From contig CALBJW010000044.1 in the NCBI GenBank assembly GCA_937893145.1, forward strand, positions 1 to 15,676: a DNA stretch of 15,676 bases, written 5' to 3'. The stretch's first letter is position 1, and each line of letters begins with the position of its first letter. Below the pieces are notes generated by a model. That model did no database searches. It was given only the letters and a program-made list of their open reading frames with translations, and was not told the origin of the DNA. Source of the DNA: an uncultured Prevotellaceae bacterium. GTDB lineage: Bacteria > Bacteroidota > Bacteroidia > Bacteroidales > Bacteroidaceae. The position numbers and the translations under genes were made by a program. This document shows, piece by piece, positions 6,461 through 13,572 of the stretch.

Positions 6461-7537
6461 ATGAGAAATACTTTCGGTAATATATTCCAACTGACCACTT
6501 TCGGTGAGAGTCATGGAGCTGGTGTTGGTGGAGTCATCGATGGTATGCCTGCAGGCATAGACATTGATGTTGACTTCATCCAGCATGAGCTTGATAGGCG
6601 TAAACCAGGTCAGAGTGCAATCACTACAGGACGAAAAGAAGGCGATGTGGTTGAAATTCTTTCAGGTGTATTTGAAGGAAAGTCAACAGGTTGCCCAATA
6701 GGTTTCCTTGTACGCAACACAAACCAACATTCAAATGATTACGAAAATGTTCGCAATGTGTTCCGCCCTTCACATGCAGACTTTACCTACACCATGAAAT
6801 ATGGTCTTCGCGACCATAGAGGTGGAGGTCGTAGTTCTGCTCGCGAAACCATCTCTCGTTGTGTTGGAGGTGCATTTGCAAAGTTGGCACTCAAGCAGTT
6901 GGGAATAGAAACCATTGCTTATACAAGTCAGGTTGGTGACATCTCGCTTGACCGTGATTATCACAAGTACGATTTGTCCCTCATAGAATCAAATAATGTT
7001 CGTTGTCCTGATGCCGCAAAAGCAGAGGAGATGGAGAAGTTGATTCTTGAAGTTAAGGCTGATGGTGACACTATTGGTGGTGTAATCACATGTGTTATCA
7101 AAGGTTGTCCAGTAGGACTTGGTGAACCTGCCTTCGACAAACTTCACGCACAACTTGGTGCAGCCATGTTGGGAATCAACGCTGTGAAAGGCTTTGAATA
7201 TGGTGAAGGCTTTGAAGGAGTAGGGCAGCGTGGAAGTGAACAGAACGACATCTTCTACAATAACAACGGCAAGATTGATACTCGCACCAACCATTCTGGT
7301 GGTATTCAGGGCGGTATATCAAACGGACAAGACATCTATTTCCGTGTGCTTTTCAAACCAGTTGCTACGCAACTCAGAGAACAGCCAACGGTTGATAAGG
7401 AAGGAAACGAAACCATGCTTGAAGTGAAAGGTCGCCATGATCCATGCGTTCTCCCTCGTGCAGTACCAGTTGTTGAAGCAATGGCTGCAATGATTATACT
7501 TGACAATTATCTTCTTAATAAAACTGTAAACTTATAG
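6461..7537 (+). CDS. aroC: Chorismate synthase
   Basis: Converts 5-enolpyruvylshikimate-3-phosphate to chorismate with reduced FMN, the last step of the shikimate pathway. The 358 residues match the usual length. Signatures visible: GESHGAGVGGVIDGMPAG (residues 15-32, with conserved His18), RPSHADFTYTMKYG (102-115, with the second conserved His), DHRGGGRSSARET (118-130, substrate/FMN-binding Arg residues) and RHDPCVLPRAVPVVEA near 325-340. Nothing is missing. It starts 10 bases after slyD and is followed 16 bases later by ssb. No other aromatic-pathway gene is in the window, so placement appears to be operon convenience rather than pathway clustering. Confidence 0.96.
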   Translation: MRNTFGNIFQLTTFGESHGAGVGGVIDGMPAGIDIDVDFIQHELDRRKPGQSAITTGRKEGDVVEILSGVFEGKSTGCPIGFLVRNTNQHSNDYENVRNVFRPSHADFTYTMKYGLRDHRGGGRSSARETISRCVGGAFAKLALKQLGIETIAYTSQVGDISLDRDYHKYDLSLIESNNVRCPDAAKAEEMEKLILEVKADGDTIGGVITCVIKGCPVGLGEPAFDKLHAQLGAAMLGINAVKGFEYGEGFEGVGQRGSEQNDIFYNNNGKIDTRTNHSGGIQGGISNGQDIYFRVLFKPVATQLREQPTVDKEGNETMLEVKGRHDPCVLPRAVPVVEAMAAMIILDNYLLNKTVNL

Positions 7538-7553
7538 AATATACTCGTTTGTT

Positions 7554-7991
7554 ATGAACAAAGTGATGCTTATAGGAAATGTCGGTCAGGAACCACAGGT
7601 TCGCTATCTTGATGGTGGAACATGTGTTGCCCAGATCAGACTTGCTACAACCGAGAAAGGTTACACTCTTCAGAATGGCACAACTGTGCCAGACAGAACA
7701 GAGTGGCATACTATCATCTTCTGGAGAAAGATAGCAGAAACCGTAGAGAAGTATGTTCATAAAGGAGATAAACTATACATCGAGGGCAAACTCCAGTATC
7801 GCAACTATGATGATCAAAGGACTGGACAACGCCGACAAGTAGTTGAGATTATGGCTGAAAACATGGAAATGTTGAGTTCGAAAGGCTATACCACAGCAGA
7901 AACCCCTGCTCAGCCATCAGCACAACCACAACCTGTTCAGCCTACAGCACCTGCTGCACCAGAACCAACAGACTCTAAATATCCATTCTGA
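7554..7991 (+). CDS. ssb: Single-stranded DNA-binding protein
   Basis: Binds and protects single-stranded DNA in replication, repair and recombination. The 145 residues hold an OB fold at about 1-105: MNKVMLIGNVGQEPQVRYL at the N terminus, EWHTIIFWRK (W51, W57; base-stacking aromatics), then GDKLYIEGKLQYRNYDD. A Pro/Gln/Ala-rich disordered linker covers about 115-138. The C terminus is DSKYPF. The Pro-Phe end that docks partner proteins is kept, but only one acidic residue precedes it, unlike the usual acidic DDxPF tail. This could be a secondary SSB paralogue rather than the main replication SSB. It is embedded in the operon: aroC ends 16 bases upstream and kdsA starts 1 base after its stop. 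Confidence 0.92.
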   Translation: MNKVMLIGNVGQEPQVRYLDGGTCVAQIRLATTEKGYTLQNGTTVPDRTEWHTIIFWRKIAETVEKYVHKGDKLYIEGKLQYRNYDDQRTGQRRQVVEIMAENMEMLSSKGYTTAETPAQPSAQPQPVQPTAPAAPEPTDSKYPF

Positions 7992-7992
7992 T

Positions 7993-8742
7993 ATGAATAC
8001 ATTTATCGCAGGTCCTTGTGTCATTGAGGACATGGATTGCTTGCAAACCGTTGCAGAAGAGTTGGTTCGCCTCAATTCGAAGTATAACCTCGACATCATC
8101 TTCAAGGCATCGTTTGACAAGGCAAACCGCACATCTATCCATTCCTATCGTGGTCCAGGACTTGAGAAAGGAATGCAGATGCTCAGCGACATCAAGCAGA
8201 AGTATGGGTTGAAGATACTCACAGATATTCATGAGAGTTATCAGGCTGCACCAGCAGCACAAGTTGCTGATGTATTGCAGATTCCTGCTTTCCTTTGCAG
8301 ACAAACAGATTTGCTCGTAGCTGCAGCAAAGACAGGCAAGATAGTAAATGTGAAGAAGGCTCAGTTCCTCTCTGGTCTTGACATGGAATATCCTGTTCAG
8401 AAGGTTCGTGAGAGTGGTAACGATAATGTGTGGCTTACCGAACGAGGCAATATATATGGATACAACAACCTCGCAGTCGATTTCCGCAATATAGCCGACA
8501 TGAAGAAGTTTACAGATACAGTTATCATGGACTGTACTCATTCCGTTCAGCGACCAGGAGCAGCGGGAGGCAAGACTGGTGGAAACAGAGAGTTTGTTCC
8601 TGCAATGGCACTCGCTGCCAAAGCCTTTGGAGCAAATGGATATTTCTTCGAGGTTCATCCCAATCCAGAAGTAGCACTTAGTGATGGTACCAATATGCTA
8701 TATCTCGACAAATTGGAAGAGGTTATAGCTTCATTGTTATGA
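7993..8742 (+). CDS. kdsA: 2-dehydro-3-deoxyphosphooctonate aldolase (KDO-8-phosphate synthase)
   Basis: Condenses phosphoenolpyruvate and arabinose-5-phosphate to KDO-8-phosphate, for the inner core of lipopolysaccharide. The 249 residues form the whole TIM barrel, starting directly at strand 1 (MNTFIAGPCVIED) and so lacking the roughly 20-residue leader of the E. coli enzyme. Motifs: KASFDKANRTSIHSYRGPG, TDIHE, PAFLCRQTDLL, VKKAQF, ERGNIYGYNNL, DCTHSVQRPG and FFEVHPNPEVALSDG. The Cys of GPC (residue 8), the His of CTHS, the Glu of FEVH and the Asp of LSDG correspond to the four metal ligands of the metal-dependent class II enzymes; metal-free class I has Asn at the first position. The stop overlaps the kdsD start by 4 bases, implying translational coupling with the enzyme that makes its substrate. 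Confidence 0.95.
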   Translation: MNTFIAGPCVIEDMDCLQTVAEELVRLNSKYNLDIIFKASFDKANRTSIHSYRGPGLEKGMQMLSDIKQKYGLKILTDIHESYQAAPAAQVADVLQIPAFLCRQTDLLVAAAKTGKIVNVKKAQFLSGLDMEYPVQKVRESGNDNVWLTERGNIYGYNNLAVDFRNIADMKKFTDTVIMDCTHSVQRPGAAGGKTGGNREFVPAMALAAKAFGANGYFFEVHPNPEVALSDGTNMLYLDKLEEVIASLL

Positions 8743-9692
8743 ATATAAAAGAATCTGTAGAAAAATACATACGCGAAGAAGCACAAGCTTTGCTCGACCT
8801 CATACCTCAAATCGATGATTCGTTTGAGGATGTTTGTCGTATCGTCTTGTCATGCAAAGGACATGTCGTGATAACAGGTGTTGGTAAGTCTGGACATGTT
8901 GCAGCAAAGATTGCAGCAACCTTAGCATCTACCGGAACGCCAGCAGTTTATATCAATCCACTTGATGCACTGCATGGCGACTTGGGCATGATTCGTGAAG
9001 AGGATGTCTTGATGCTCTTGAGCAATTCTGGCAACTCAGATGAACTGCTTCGTATCGTTGCATCACTTGAAGACAGAAAGATTCCAATAATAGCTATGAC
9101 AGGCAATGCCGAATCACTTTTGGCTCGTCATAGCAATTATCATATCCTCGTTAAAGTGGAACGCGAAGCGTGTCCGCTGAACCTCGCACCTACTTCATCC
9201 ACCACAGCAGCAATGGCGATGGGTGATGCACTTGCTTGTGTGCTTATGGAGATGCGTGAGTTCCAGGCAAACGACTTTGCTCGTTTCCATCCTGGCGGTT
9301 CACTTGGCCATAAGTTGCTCACTCGAGTTAAGGATGTGATGTACACAGAGAACTTCCCAATCATCTCACCTGATATGCCACTCTCCGAAGCTTTGCTCTT
9401 CATCTCAAACGGAAAGCTTGGTCTTGGAGTGGTGATGAAACCAAATGATGACACAATTCTTGGCATCATCACCGATGGTGATATCCGTAGGGCAGTGGAG
9501 GGAGCACAGGAAAACTTCCTTCATCTTTCAGTAAAGGAAGCGATGACAAAGTCGCCAAAGACCATTGGTCCCGAAGCAAAACTCACAGAAATACAGCAGA
9601 TGTTCCGCCGACACAAGATACATTCACTTCTTGTTGTTGATTCAAACAATAAACTCGTCGGCATCGTTGACTACTTCGCAATAATGAATTAA
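8739..9692 (+). CDS. kdsD: D-arabinose-5-phosphate isomerase (KpsF/GutQ/KdsD family)
   Basis: Interconverts ribulose-5-phosphate and arabinose-5-phosphate, supplying kdsA. The 317 residues have the family architecture. An N-terminal SIS sugar-isomerase domain covers about 30-180, with GVGKSGHVAAKIAATLAS (Lys50, His53), LDALHGDLGM, LLSNSGNSDEL and APTSSTTAAMAMGDAL. ARFHPGGSLGHKLL is the junction, followed by two CBS domains (about 195-317) with LGIITDGDIRRA and a closing KLVGIVDYFAIMN. The ATG overlaps the kdsA stop (ATGA). Adjacent placement with kdsA supports a lipopolysaccharide role over capsule-specific or sugar-alcohol paralogues. It is the last gene of the operon. Confidence 0.95.
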   Translation: MNIKESVEKYIREEAQALLDLIPQIDDSFEDVCRIVLSCKGHVVITGVGKSGHVAAKIAATLASTGTPAVYINPLDALHGDLGMIREEDVLMLLSNSGNSDELLRIVASLEDRKIPIIAMTGNAESLLARHSNYHILVKVEREACPLNLAPTSSTTAAMAMGDALACVLMEMREFQANDFARFHPGGSLGHKLLTRVKDVMYTENFPIISPDMPLSEALLFISNGKLGLGVVMKPNDDTILGIITDGDIRRAVEGAQENFLHLSVKEAMTKSPKTIGPEAKLTEIQQMFRRHKIHSLLVVDSNNKLVGIVDYFAIMN

Positions 9693-9694
9693 AG

Positions 9695-9719
9695 TGGTTC
9701 TTCAAAAGCTTTTGAACCA
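9695..9719. repeat. Small inverted repeat just after kdsD
   Basis: TGGTTC (9695-9700) pairs with GAACCA (9714-9719), enclosing a near-palindrome AAAAGCTTTT. It lies two bases after the kdsD stop. No T-run follows, so it is a weak terminator candidate; it might protect the 3' end. Confidence 0.35.
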
Positions 9720-9759
9720 TCTATCCGCAACTTTTTGACAAAAACATTAGGACAAAATA

Positions 9760-9804
9760 AAATAAGATATACTATCTTCTGCGATAAGATAGTATATCTT
9801 ATTT
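9760..9804. terminator. AT-rich hairpin, probable bidirectional terminator between kdsD and panD
   Basis: A perfect 19-bp stem (9760-9778 with 9786-9804) with a 7-base loop, CTGCGAT. It lies between convergent operons. T-tracts are modest: ATTTC on the plus side and TATTTTG on the minus side. Fifteen bases of the right arm recur at 9811-9825, so the left arm has two possible partners. Confidence 0.68.
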
Positions 9805-9810
9805 CATAAC

Positions 9811-9825
9811 ATAGTATATCTTATT
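9811..9825. repeat. Third copy of the hairpin arm
   Basis: ATAGTATATCTTATT is an exact direct repeat of 9789-9803 and is complementary to 9761-9775. Confidence 0.8.
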
Positions 9826-9841
9826 CAAGACACAACGGTAT

Positions 9842-9863
9842 GTATTGCACGGAGCGGCAATAC
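9842..9863. repeat. Hairpin abutting the panD stop codon
   Basis: GTATTGC (9842-9848) pairs with GCAATAC (9857-9863) around an 8-base loop. It begins on the base right after the panD TAG in its direction of transcription. No T-run follows. It may act with the hairpin at 9760 as the 3' end of the pan transcript. Confidence 0.45.
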
Positions 9864-10214
9864 CTACACCAGTTTGTTTGTATTTGAATCTGGGAAAACG
9901 ACTGAAGGTTTGAATGTCTTTGCCTCCTCAAAGTCCATGAGAGCATAAGACATGATGATTACGATGTCGCCAACCTGCACCTTACGAGCAGCGGCACCAT
10001 TAAGGCAGATACAGCCCGAACCGCGTTCACCCTTGATGACATAAGTGTCAAAGCGCTCACCATTGTTATTGTTTACAATATACACACGCTCACCTGCAAT
10101 AAGATTAGCAGCATCCATCAAATCCTCGTCGATAGTGATGGAACCAATGTAATTGAGATTAGCTTCAGTTACCTTGCAGCAGTGAAGCTTTGACTTCATA
10201 ACTTCTATTTGCAT
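9864..10214 (-). CDS. panD: Aspartate 1-decarboxylase proenzyme
   Basis: Decarboxylates aspartate to beta-alanine, the amine half of pantothenate. The 116 residues match the family. Self-cleavage to make the pyruvoyl cofactor occurs at Gly24-Ser25 in YIGSITIDEDLMDAA, exactly the E. coli position, which supports the MQIEVMKSKLH start over the internal Met6. Other conserved parts: Lys9 in SKLH, NNNNGERFDTYVIKGERGSG, CLNGAAARKVQVGD and IIMSYALMDFEEAK. It follows panC after 3 bases, so both genes of the beta-alanine branch are co-transcribed. panB (ketopantoate synthesis) is not in the window. Confidence 0.96.
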   Translation of the reverse strand: MQIEVMKSKLHCCKVTEANLNYIGSITIDEDLMDAANLIAGERVYIVNNNNGERFDTYVIKGERGSGCICLNGAAARKVQVGDIVIIMSYALMDFEEAKTFKPSVVFPDSNTNKLV

Positions 10215-10217
10215 TTC

Positions 10218-11060
10218 TTACTTATATCTTGTATGGTCGATAAGACGAATTGGAGTTTTACCACAATATACTGTAATGCAACCAACGATGCTTTCTGCCT
10301 CGTTCCATGAGTGAACATCTGCGAGAGTGTCACCATCCACGATGCTATAGTATTCTACTTCAAGACCTTCAACAGCATTGATAGCATCAATAACCCACTG
10401 GCGAGTCTTGTCAACATTGAGTCCAAGCTTCTTGCTGCATTGCATCACTTGATAGATGATAGGAGCGATTTCCTTCTCCTCAGGAGCGAGAAGAGTGTTG
10501 CGGCTTGAACGAGCAAGTCCGTTTTCTTCACGGATAACTGGGCAAGGAACAATCTCAACACGGAATGCAAGGTCCTCAACCATGCGGCGGATTACGGCAA
10601 TCTGCTGGTAGTCCTTCTCGCCGAAGTAAGCACGGTCGGCATCAACAATCTGGAAGAGCTTTGATACAATCTGGCAAACACCGTTGAAATGTCCAGGACG
10701 ACGAGCACCTTCCATCACCTCATCTGTTGGAGGGTATGAGAAGTGGCGAGTGTCTGGTTCTGGGTACATCTCAGCAACACTTGGAGCAAAGGCAATCTGT
10801 GCACCGCACTCATCGAGGAGTGCGCAGTCGCTTTCAAGTGTGCGTGGGTAGCGTTCAAGGTCCTTAGGATCGTTGAACTGAGTTGGATTGAGGAAAATGC
10901 TGACAACAGTGATGTCGTTTTCGCTCACACTACGACGAACGAGTGAAGCGTGGCCCTCGTGAAGAGCACCCATTGTTGGTACAAGACCAATAGTCTTGTT
11001 ATCTTTTCTGGCAGCATCAAGCACTGCCTGAAGTTCTTTAATGCTATTAATAACTGTCAT
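10218..11060 (-). CDS. panC: Pantothenate synthetase (pantoate--beta-alanine ligase)
   Basis: Joins pantoate and beta-alanine with ATP via a pantoyl-adenylate. The chosen ATG (11058-11060, MTVINSIKEL) gives 280 residues, the usual length. An in-frame ATG 33 bases upstream would add MQTICKVTHFY, which has no place in the family and lies within the dyad at 11066-11104. Motifs: LVPTMGALHEGH (His34 and His37, the HIGH-like site), FLNPTQF, FGEKDYQQ (ATP/pantoate site), PVIREENGLARSSRN (with the KMSK-like region) and PTDEVMEGARRPGHFNGV. panD follows after 3 bases. cysK ends 102 bases upstream on the same strand; with the dyad and a weak promoter-like box there, panC-panD may be transcribed on its own. 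Confidence 0.96.
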   Translation of the reverse strand: MTVINSIKELQAVLDAARKDNKTIGLVPTMGALHEGHASLVRRSVSENDITVVSIFLNPTQFNDPKDLERYPRTLESDCALLDECGAQIAFAPSVAEMYPEPDTRHFSYPPTDEVMEGARRPGHFNGVCQIVSKLFQIVDADRAYFGEKDYQQIAVIRRMVEDLAFRVEIVPCPVIREENGLARSSRNTLLAPEEKEIAPIIYQVMQCSKKLGLNVDKTRQWVIDAINAVEGLEVEYYSIVDGDTLADVHSWNEAESIVGCITVYCGKTPIRLIDHTRYK

Positions 11061-11065
11061 ATAGA

Positions 11066-11104
11066 AATGCGTTACTTTACAAATTGTTTGCAAAGTAACG
11101 CATT
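11066..11104. repeat. Inverted repeat covering the panC leader/promoter region
   Basis: AATGCGTTACTTT (11066-11078) is the exact reverse complement of 11092-11104. The arms enclose an inner CAAA/TTTG pair, giving a possible 17-bp hairpin with one mismatch. It ends 5 bases before the panC ATG in the direction of transcription. No T-run follows on the minus strand, so it does not look like a cysK terminator. On the plus strand ATTTTTC follows. Confidence 0.75.
11091..11098 (-). promoter_or_regulatory. Possible -7 box for panC-panD inside the inverted repeat
   Basis: On the minus strand TTACTTTG followed by C, one mismatch from TAnnTTTG, 30 bases before the panC ATG. The -33 candidate (TTCG at 11120-11117, 18-base spacer) is poor. 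Confidence 0.35.
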
Positions 11105-11162
11105 ATTTTTCAATTGCGAAAACTTTTCGTTAAATATTTGCCAATTATTGCCCTTTATAGTA

Positions 11163-12110
11163 TCAAAGTGGGTAATTCTCGAAGTCGTAGAGCACAGTAG
11201 AAAGGTAGCGCTCGCCAGTATCAGGAAGCAGAGCAACAATCTTCTTTCCCTTGTTTTCTGGAAGTTTTGCAAGTTCAGAAGCTGCGTATGCACTTGCACC
11301 TGATGATATTCCTACGAGGAGACCTTCAGTTGCACTAAGCTTGCGGCTTGTGAGGATGGCAGCATCGTTTGGCACCTTGAAGATTTCATCTACAGCATTG
11401 CGGTCGAAAATCTTTGGAACGAAGCCTGCACCGATACCCTGAATCTTGTGAGGACCTGCAGGTTCACCCGAAAGAACAGCCGATGTCTCTGGTTCAACAG
11501 CCACAATCTTTACCGAAGGCTTGAGTTCCTTGAGGCGCTTGCCCACACCACTTACAGTGCCACCAGTACCTGCACCTGCTACGAAGATGTCGATTTCACC
11601 ATCTGTGTCGCGCCAAATCTCTTCGGCAGTTGTTGCGTAGTGAATGGCAGGGTTGTTTGGGTTCTCAAACTGCTGAAGGATGATTGAACCTGGAATTGAG
11701 TCGCGGAGTTCCTCAGCCTTTGCGATTGCTCCCTTCATGCCTGCAGAACCAGGAGTAAGAACCACCTGTGCTCCGTATGCCTTTACGAGGTTTCGACGCT
11801 CGATAGACATGGTCTCTGGCATTGTGAGGATTAGCTTGTAACCCTTTACAGCACTTACAAATGCAAGGCCTACACCTGTGTTGCCCGAAGTTGGTTCGAT
11901 GATTGTTGCGCCAGGAGCAATCACACCGTCCTTTTCTGCCTGCTGAATCATGTTGAATGCCACACGATCCTTAACGCTGCCAGCAGGGTTGAAATACTCG
12001 AGTTTTGCAATCACATTTGTGCCAAGATTCTCTTTTTCAGAGAACGACTTGAGTTCGAGGAGTGGAGTGTTACCGATGAGTTCGGTAAGTTGAGAAGCTA
12101 TTTTTGCCAT
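11163..12110 (-). CDS. cysK: Cysteine synthase A (O-acetylserine sulfhydrylase)
   Basis: PLP enzyme that makes cysteine from O-acetylserine and sulfide. The chosen ATG (12108-12110) gives 315 residues starting MAKIASQLTELIGNTPLLEL. A longer reading from 12203 would add 31 residues encoded by the repeat element in the leader, which is not cysK-like. Motifs: YFNPAGSVKDR with the PLP Lys47, EPTSGNTGVGLAF (substrate loop), GAGTGGTVSGVGK (phosphate-binding loop), EPETSAVLSG and GISSGASAYAA. The C-terminal half, DRNAVDEIFKVPND, is typical of CysK. It has its own promoter at 12201-12232. metY lies immediately upstream on the same strand, so two sulfide-using synthases sit side by side. Confidence 0.95.
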   Translation of the reverse strand: MAKIASQLTELIGNTPLLELKSFSEKENLGTNVIAKLEYFNPAGSVKDRVAFNMIQQAEKDGVIAPGATIIEPTSGNTGVGLAFVSAVKGYKLILTMPETMSIERRNLVKAYGAQVVLTPGSAGMKGAIAKAEELRDSIPGSIILQQFENPNNPAIHYATTAEEIWRDTDGEIDIFVAGAGTGGTVSGVGKRLKELKPSVKIVAVEPETSAVLSGEPAGPHKIQGIGAGFVPKIFDRNAVDEIFKVPNDAAILTSRKLSATEGLLVGISSGASAYAASELAKLPENKGKKIVALLPDTGERYLSTVLYDFENYPL

Positions 12111-12115
12111 GTTGA

Positions 12116-12142
12116 GCCCCCTCCGTCTCCCCCAAAGGGGAG
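12116..12142 (-). repeat. REP-like GC-rich element in the cysK leader
   Basis: On the minus strand it reads CTCCCC, TTTGG, GGGAG, ACGGAG, GGGGC; the inverted pair CTCCCC/GGGGAG folds. It ends 5 bases before the cysK ATG. Elements of this form are common between genes in Bacteroidetes. A related copy in the opposite orientation is at 12257-12281. Confidence 0.6.
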
Positions 12143-12200
12143 TGTTGTGAATAGTTGGGGGAATACTATTTTTTAGGTTTGTCTTATTAATTCTATTGTG

Positions 12201-12232
12201 CAAAGGTACATTCTATTTATGTACTATGCAAA
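12201..12232 (-). promoter_or_regulatory. Bacteroidetes-type promoter of cysK
   Basis: On the minus strand: TTTG (12232-12229), a 20-base spacer, then TACCTTTG (12208-12201). Both elements match fully. The leader is about 85 bases and contains the REP-like element. Confidence 0.78.
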
Positions 12233-12256
12233 TTTTTCAATGTCTTTTTCAAACTT

Positions 12257-12281
12257 CTCCCCGTGGGGAGGTTAGGTGGGG
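12257..12281 (+). repeat. REP-like GC-rich element after metY
   Basis: CTCCCC, GT, GGGGAG, GTTAGG, TGGGGC: the same pattern as the copy at 12116-12142, inverted relative to it. It starts 2 bases after the metY stop in the direction of transcription, so its hairpin (12257-12270) may act as the metY 3' end. Confidence 0.6.
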
Positions 12282-12283
12282 CA

Positions 12284-13567
12284 TTAAATCTGTGCAAGTG
12301 CCTGGTCTAAGTCTGCTATAATATCGTCGATATGTTCAACACCGATTGACAAACGGACTGTAGAAGGAGTGATGTGCTGCTCTGCCAGTTCCTCAGGAGT
12401 CATCTGCGAATGAGTAGTAGTGTATGGATGTATTACAAGGCTCTTCACATCAGCCACATTTGCAAGGAGAGAGAAAATCTTCAGATTGTCGATGAATGCC
12501 CATGCATCTTCCTGAGTACCATTGATTTCGAATGTGAAGATTGAACCTGCACCATTTGGGAAATACTGTTCGTAGAGGGCATGATCCTTGTGGGAAGGAA
12601 GTGAAGGATGTGACACGCTCTTCACCTTTGGATGATTTGCAAGATAATCAACTACCTTGAGTGCATTTTCCACATGACGCTCGATGCGAAGTGGCAGAGA
12701 CTCAACACCTTGCAGGAGAATCCATGCGTTGAATGGAGAGATTGTAGCACCTGTGTCGCGAAGGATGACGGCACGAATACGAGTTACGAAGGCTGCTGCT
12801 CCTGCTACATCTGCAAATACTGCACCATGATATGAAGGGTCTGGCTTTGCGATTGTTGGGTACTTGTCTGCGTTTGCCTTGTAGTCGAACTTGCCAGCAT
12901 CAACGATTACGCCACCGAGTGAAGAACCATGTCCGCCGATGAACTTAGTCGCTGAGTGAACCACGATGTCTGCTCCGTGTTCGATTGGGCGGAATACGAT
13001 AGGGGCGAAAGTGTTGTCAACTATGAGGATTGTGTTGTGCTTATGTGCTATTTCAGCGATAGCATCAATATTTGTTACATCAGAGTTAGGGTTGCCGAAT
13101 GTCTCTACATACACAGCCTTTGTGTTTGGCTGGATAGCTGCCTCAAGTGCTTGAAGGTCATTCACATTCACGATAGAGTACGATACGCCCTGAGTGGAAA
13201 GTGTATGTGTGATGAGGTTGAACGAACCACCATAAAGGTTGTCGGCTGCTACGATGTGGTCACCGTTCTGTGCTATGTTCTGAAGTGCGTAAGTTACTGC
13301 TGCTGCACCTGATGCTACTGCAAGACCTGCCACACCACCTTCGAGTGCTGCTACTCGTTCTTCAAATACTCCCTGAGTGGAGTTTGTCAATCGGCCGTAG
13401 ATGTTACCTGCATCGCGAAGACCAAAACGGTCGGCTGCATGCTGTGAATTACGGAACACATAAGATGTTGTCTGATAGATTGGCACTGCGCGTGAGTCTG
13501 TTGCTGGATCTGGATTTTCCTGTCCTACATGGAGTGCGAGTGTTTCGATGTGAAGTTTTGTTGCCAT
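12284..13567 (-). CDS. metY: O-acetylhomoserine sulfhydrylase (aminocarboxypropyltransferase)
   Basis: PLP enzyme of the Cys/Met-metabolism family that makes homocysteine directly from O-acetylhomoserine and sulfide. The chosen start (MATKLHIETLALHVGQ) gives 427 residues, the length of MetY rather than the roughly 380-400 of MetB/MetC. Motifs: PIYQTTSYVF, NIYGRLTNSTQGVFEERVAALEGG, SGAAAVTYA, NLYGGSFNL, VETFGNPNSDV, DNTFAPIVFRPIEHGAD and SATKFIGGHGSSLGG with the PLP Lys208. The C-terminal VADVKSLVIHPYTTTHSQMTPEE also fits. An in-frame ATG five codons upstream (MVNET) falls inside 7-bp tandem repeats and is less likely. The start region has several overlapping ATGs. The gene has its own promoter and a leader of about 135 bases. 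Confidence 0.94.
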   Translation of the reverse strand: MATKLHIETLALHVGQENPDPATDSRAVPIYQTTSYVFRNSQHAADRFGLRDAGNIYGRLTNSTQGVFEERVAALEGGVAGLAVASGAAAVTYALQNIAQNGDHIVAADNLYGGSFNLITHTLSTQGVSYSIVNVNDLQALEAAIQPNTKAVYVETFGNPNSDVTNIDAIAEIAHKHNTILIVDNTFAPIVFRPIEHGADIVVHSATKFIGGHGSSLGGVIVDAGKFDYKANADKYPTIAKPDPSYHGAVFADVAGAAAFVTRIRAVILRDTGATISPFNAWILLQGVESLPLRIERHVENALKVVDYLANHPKVKSVSHPSLPSHKDHALYEQYFPNGAGSIFTFEINGTQEDAWAFIDNLKIFSLLANVADVKSLVIHPYTTTHSQMTPEELAEQHITPSTVRLSIGVEHIDDIIADLDQALAQI

Positions 13568-13572
13568 TGTTT

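Noticed and set aside
7975..8658. A 227-residue open frame antisense to kdsA
   Set aside because: It overlaps ssb and kdsA, whose motifs are unambiguous; its Cys/Ser/Leu-rich sequence is a typical antisense shadow.
9760..9825. CRISPR-like repeats
   Set aside because: Only three arm copies exist, one inverted, with unequal 7-base spacers; a hairpin plus duplicated arm explains it.
11061..11093. N-terminal extension of panC by 11 residues
   Set aside because: It lies within the inverted repeat and does not match PanC N termini, which start close to the MTVINSIKEL position.
12111..12203. N-terminal extension of cysK by 31 residues
   Set aside because: The extension is encoded by the REP-like element and leader, starts almost on the -7 box (12208-12201), and CysK proteins begin at MAKIASQLTEL.
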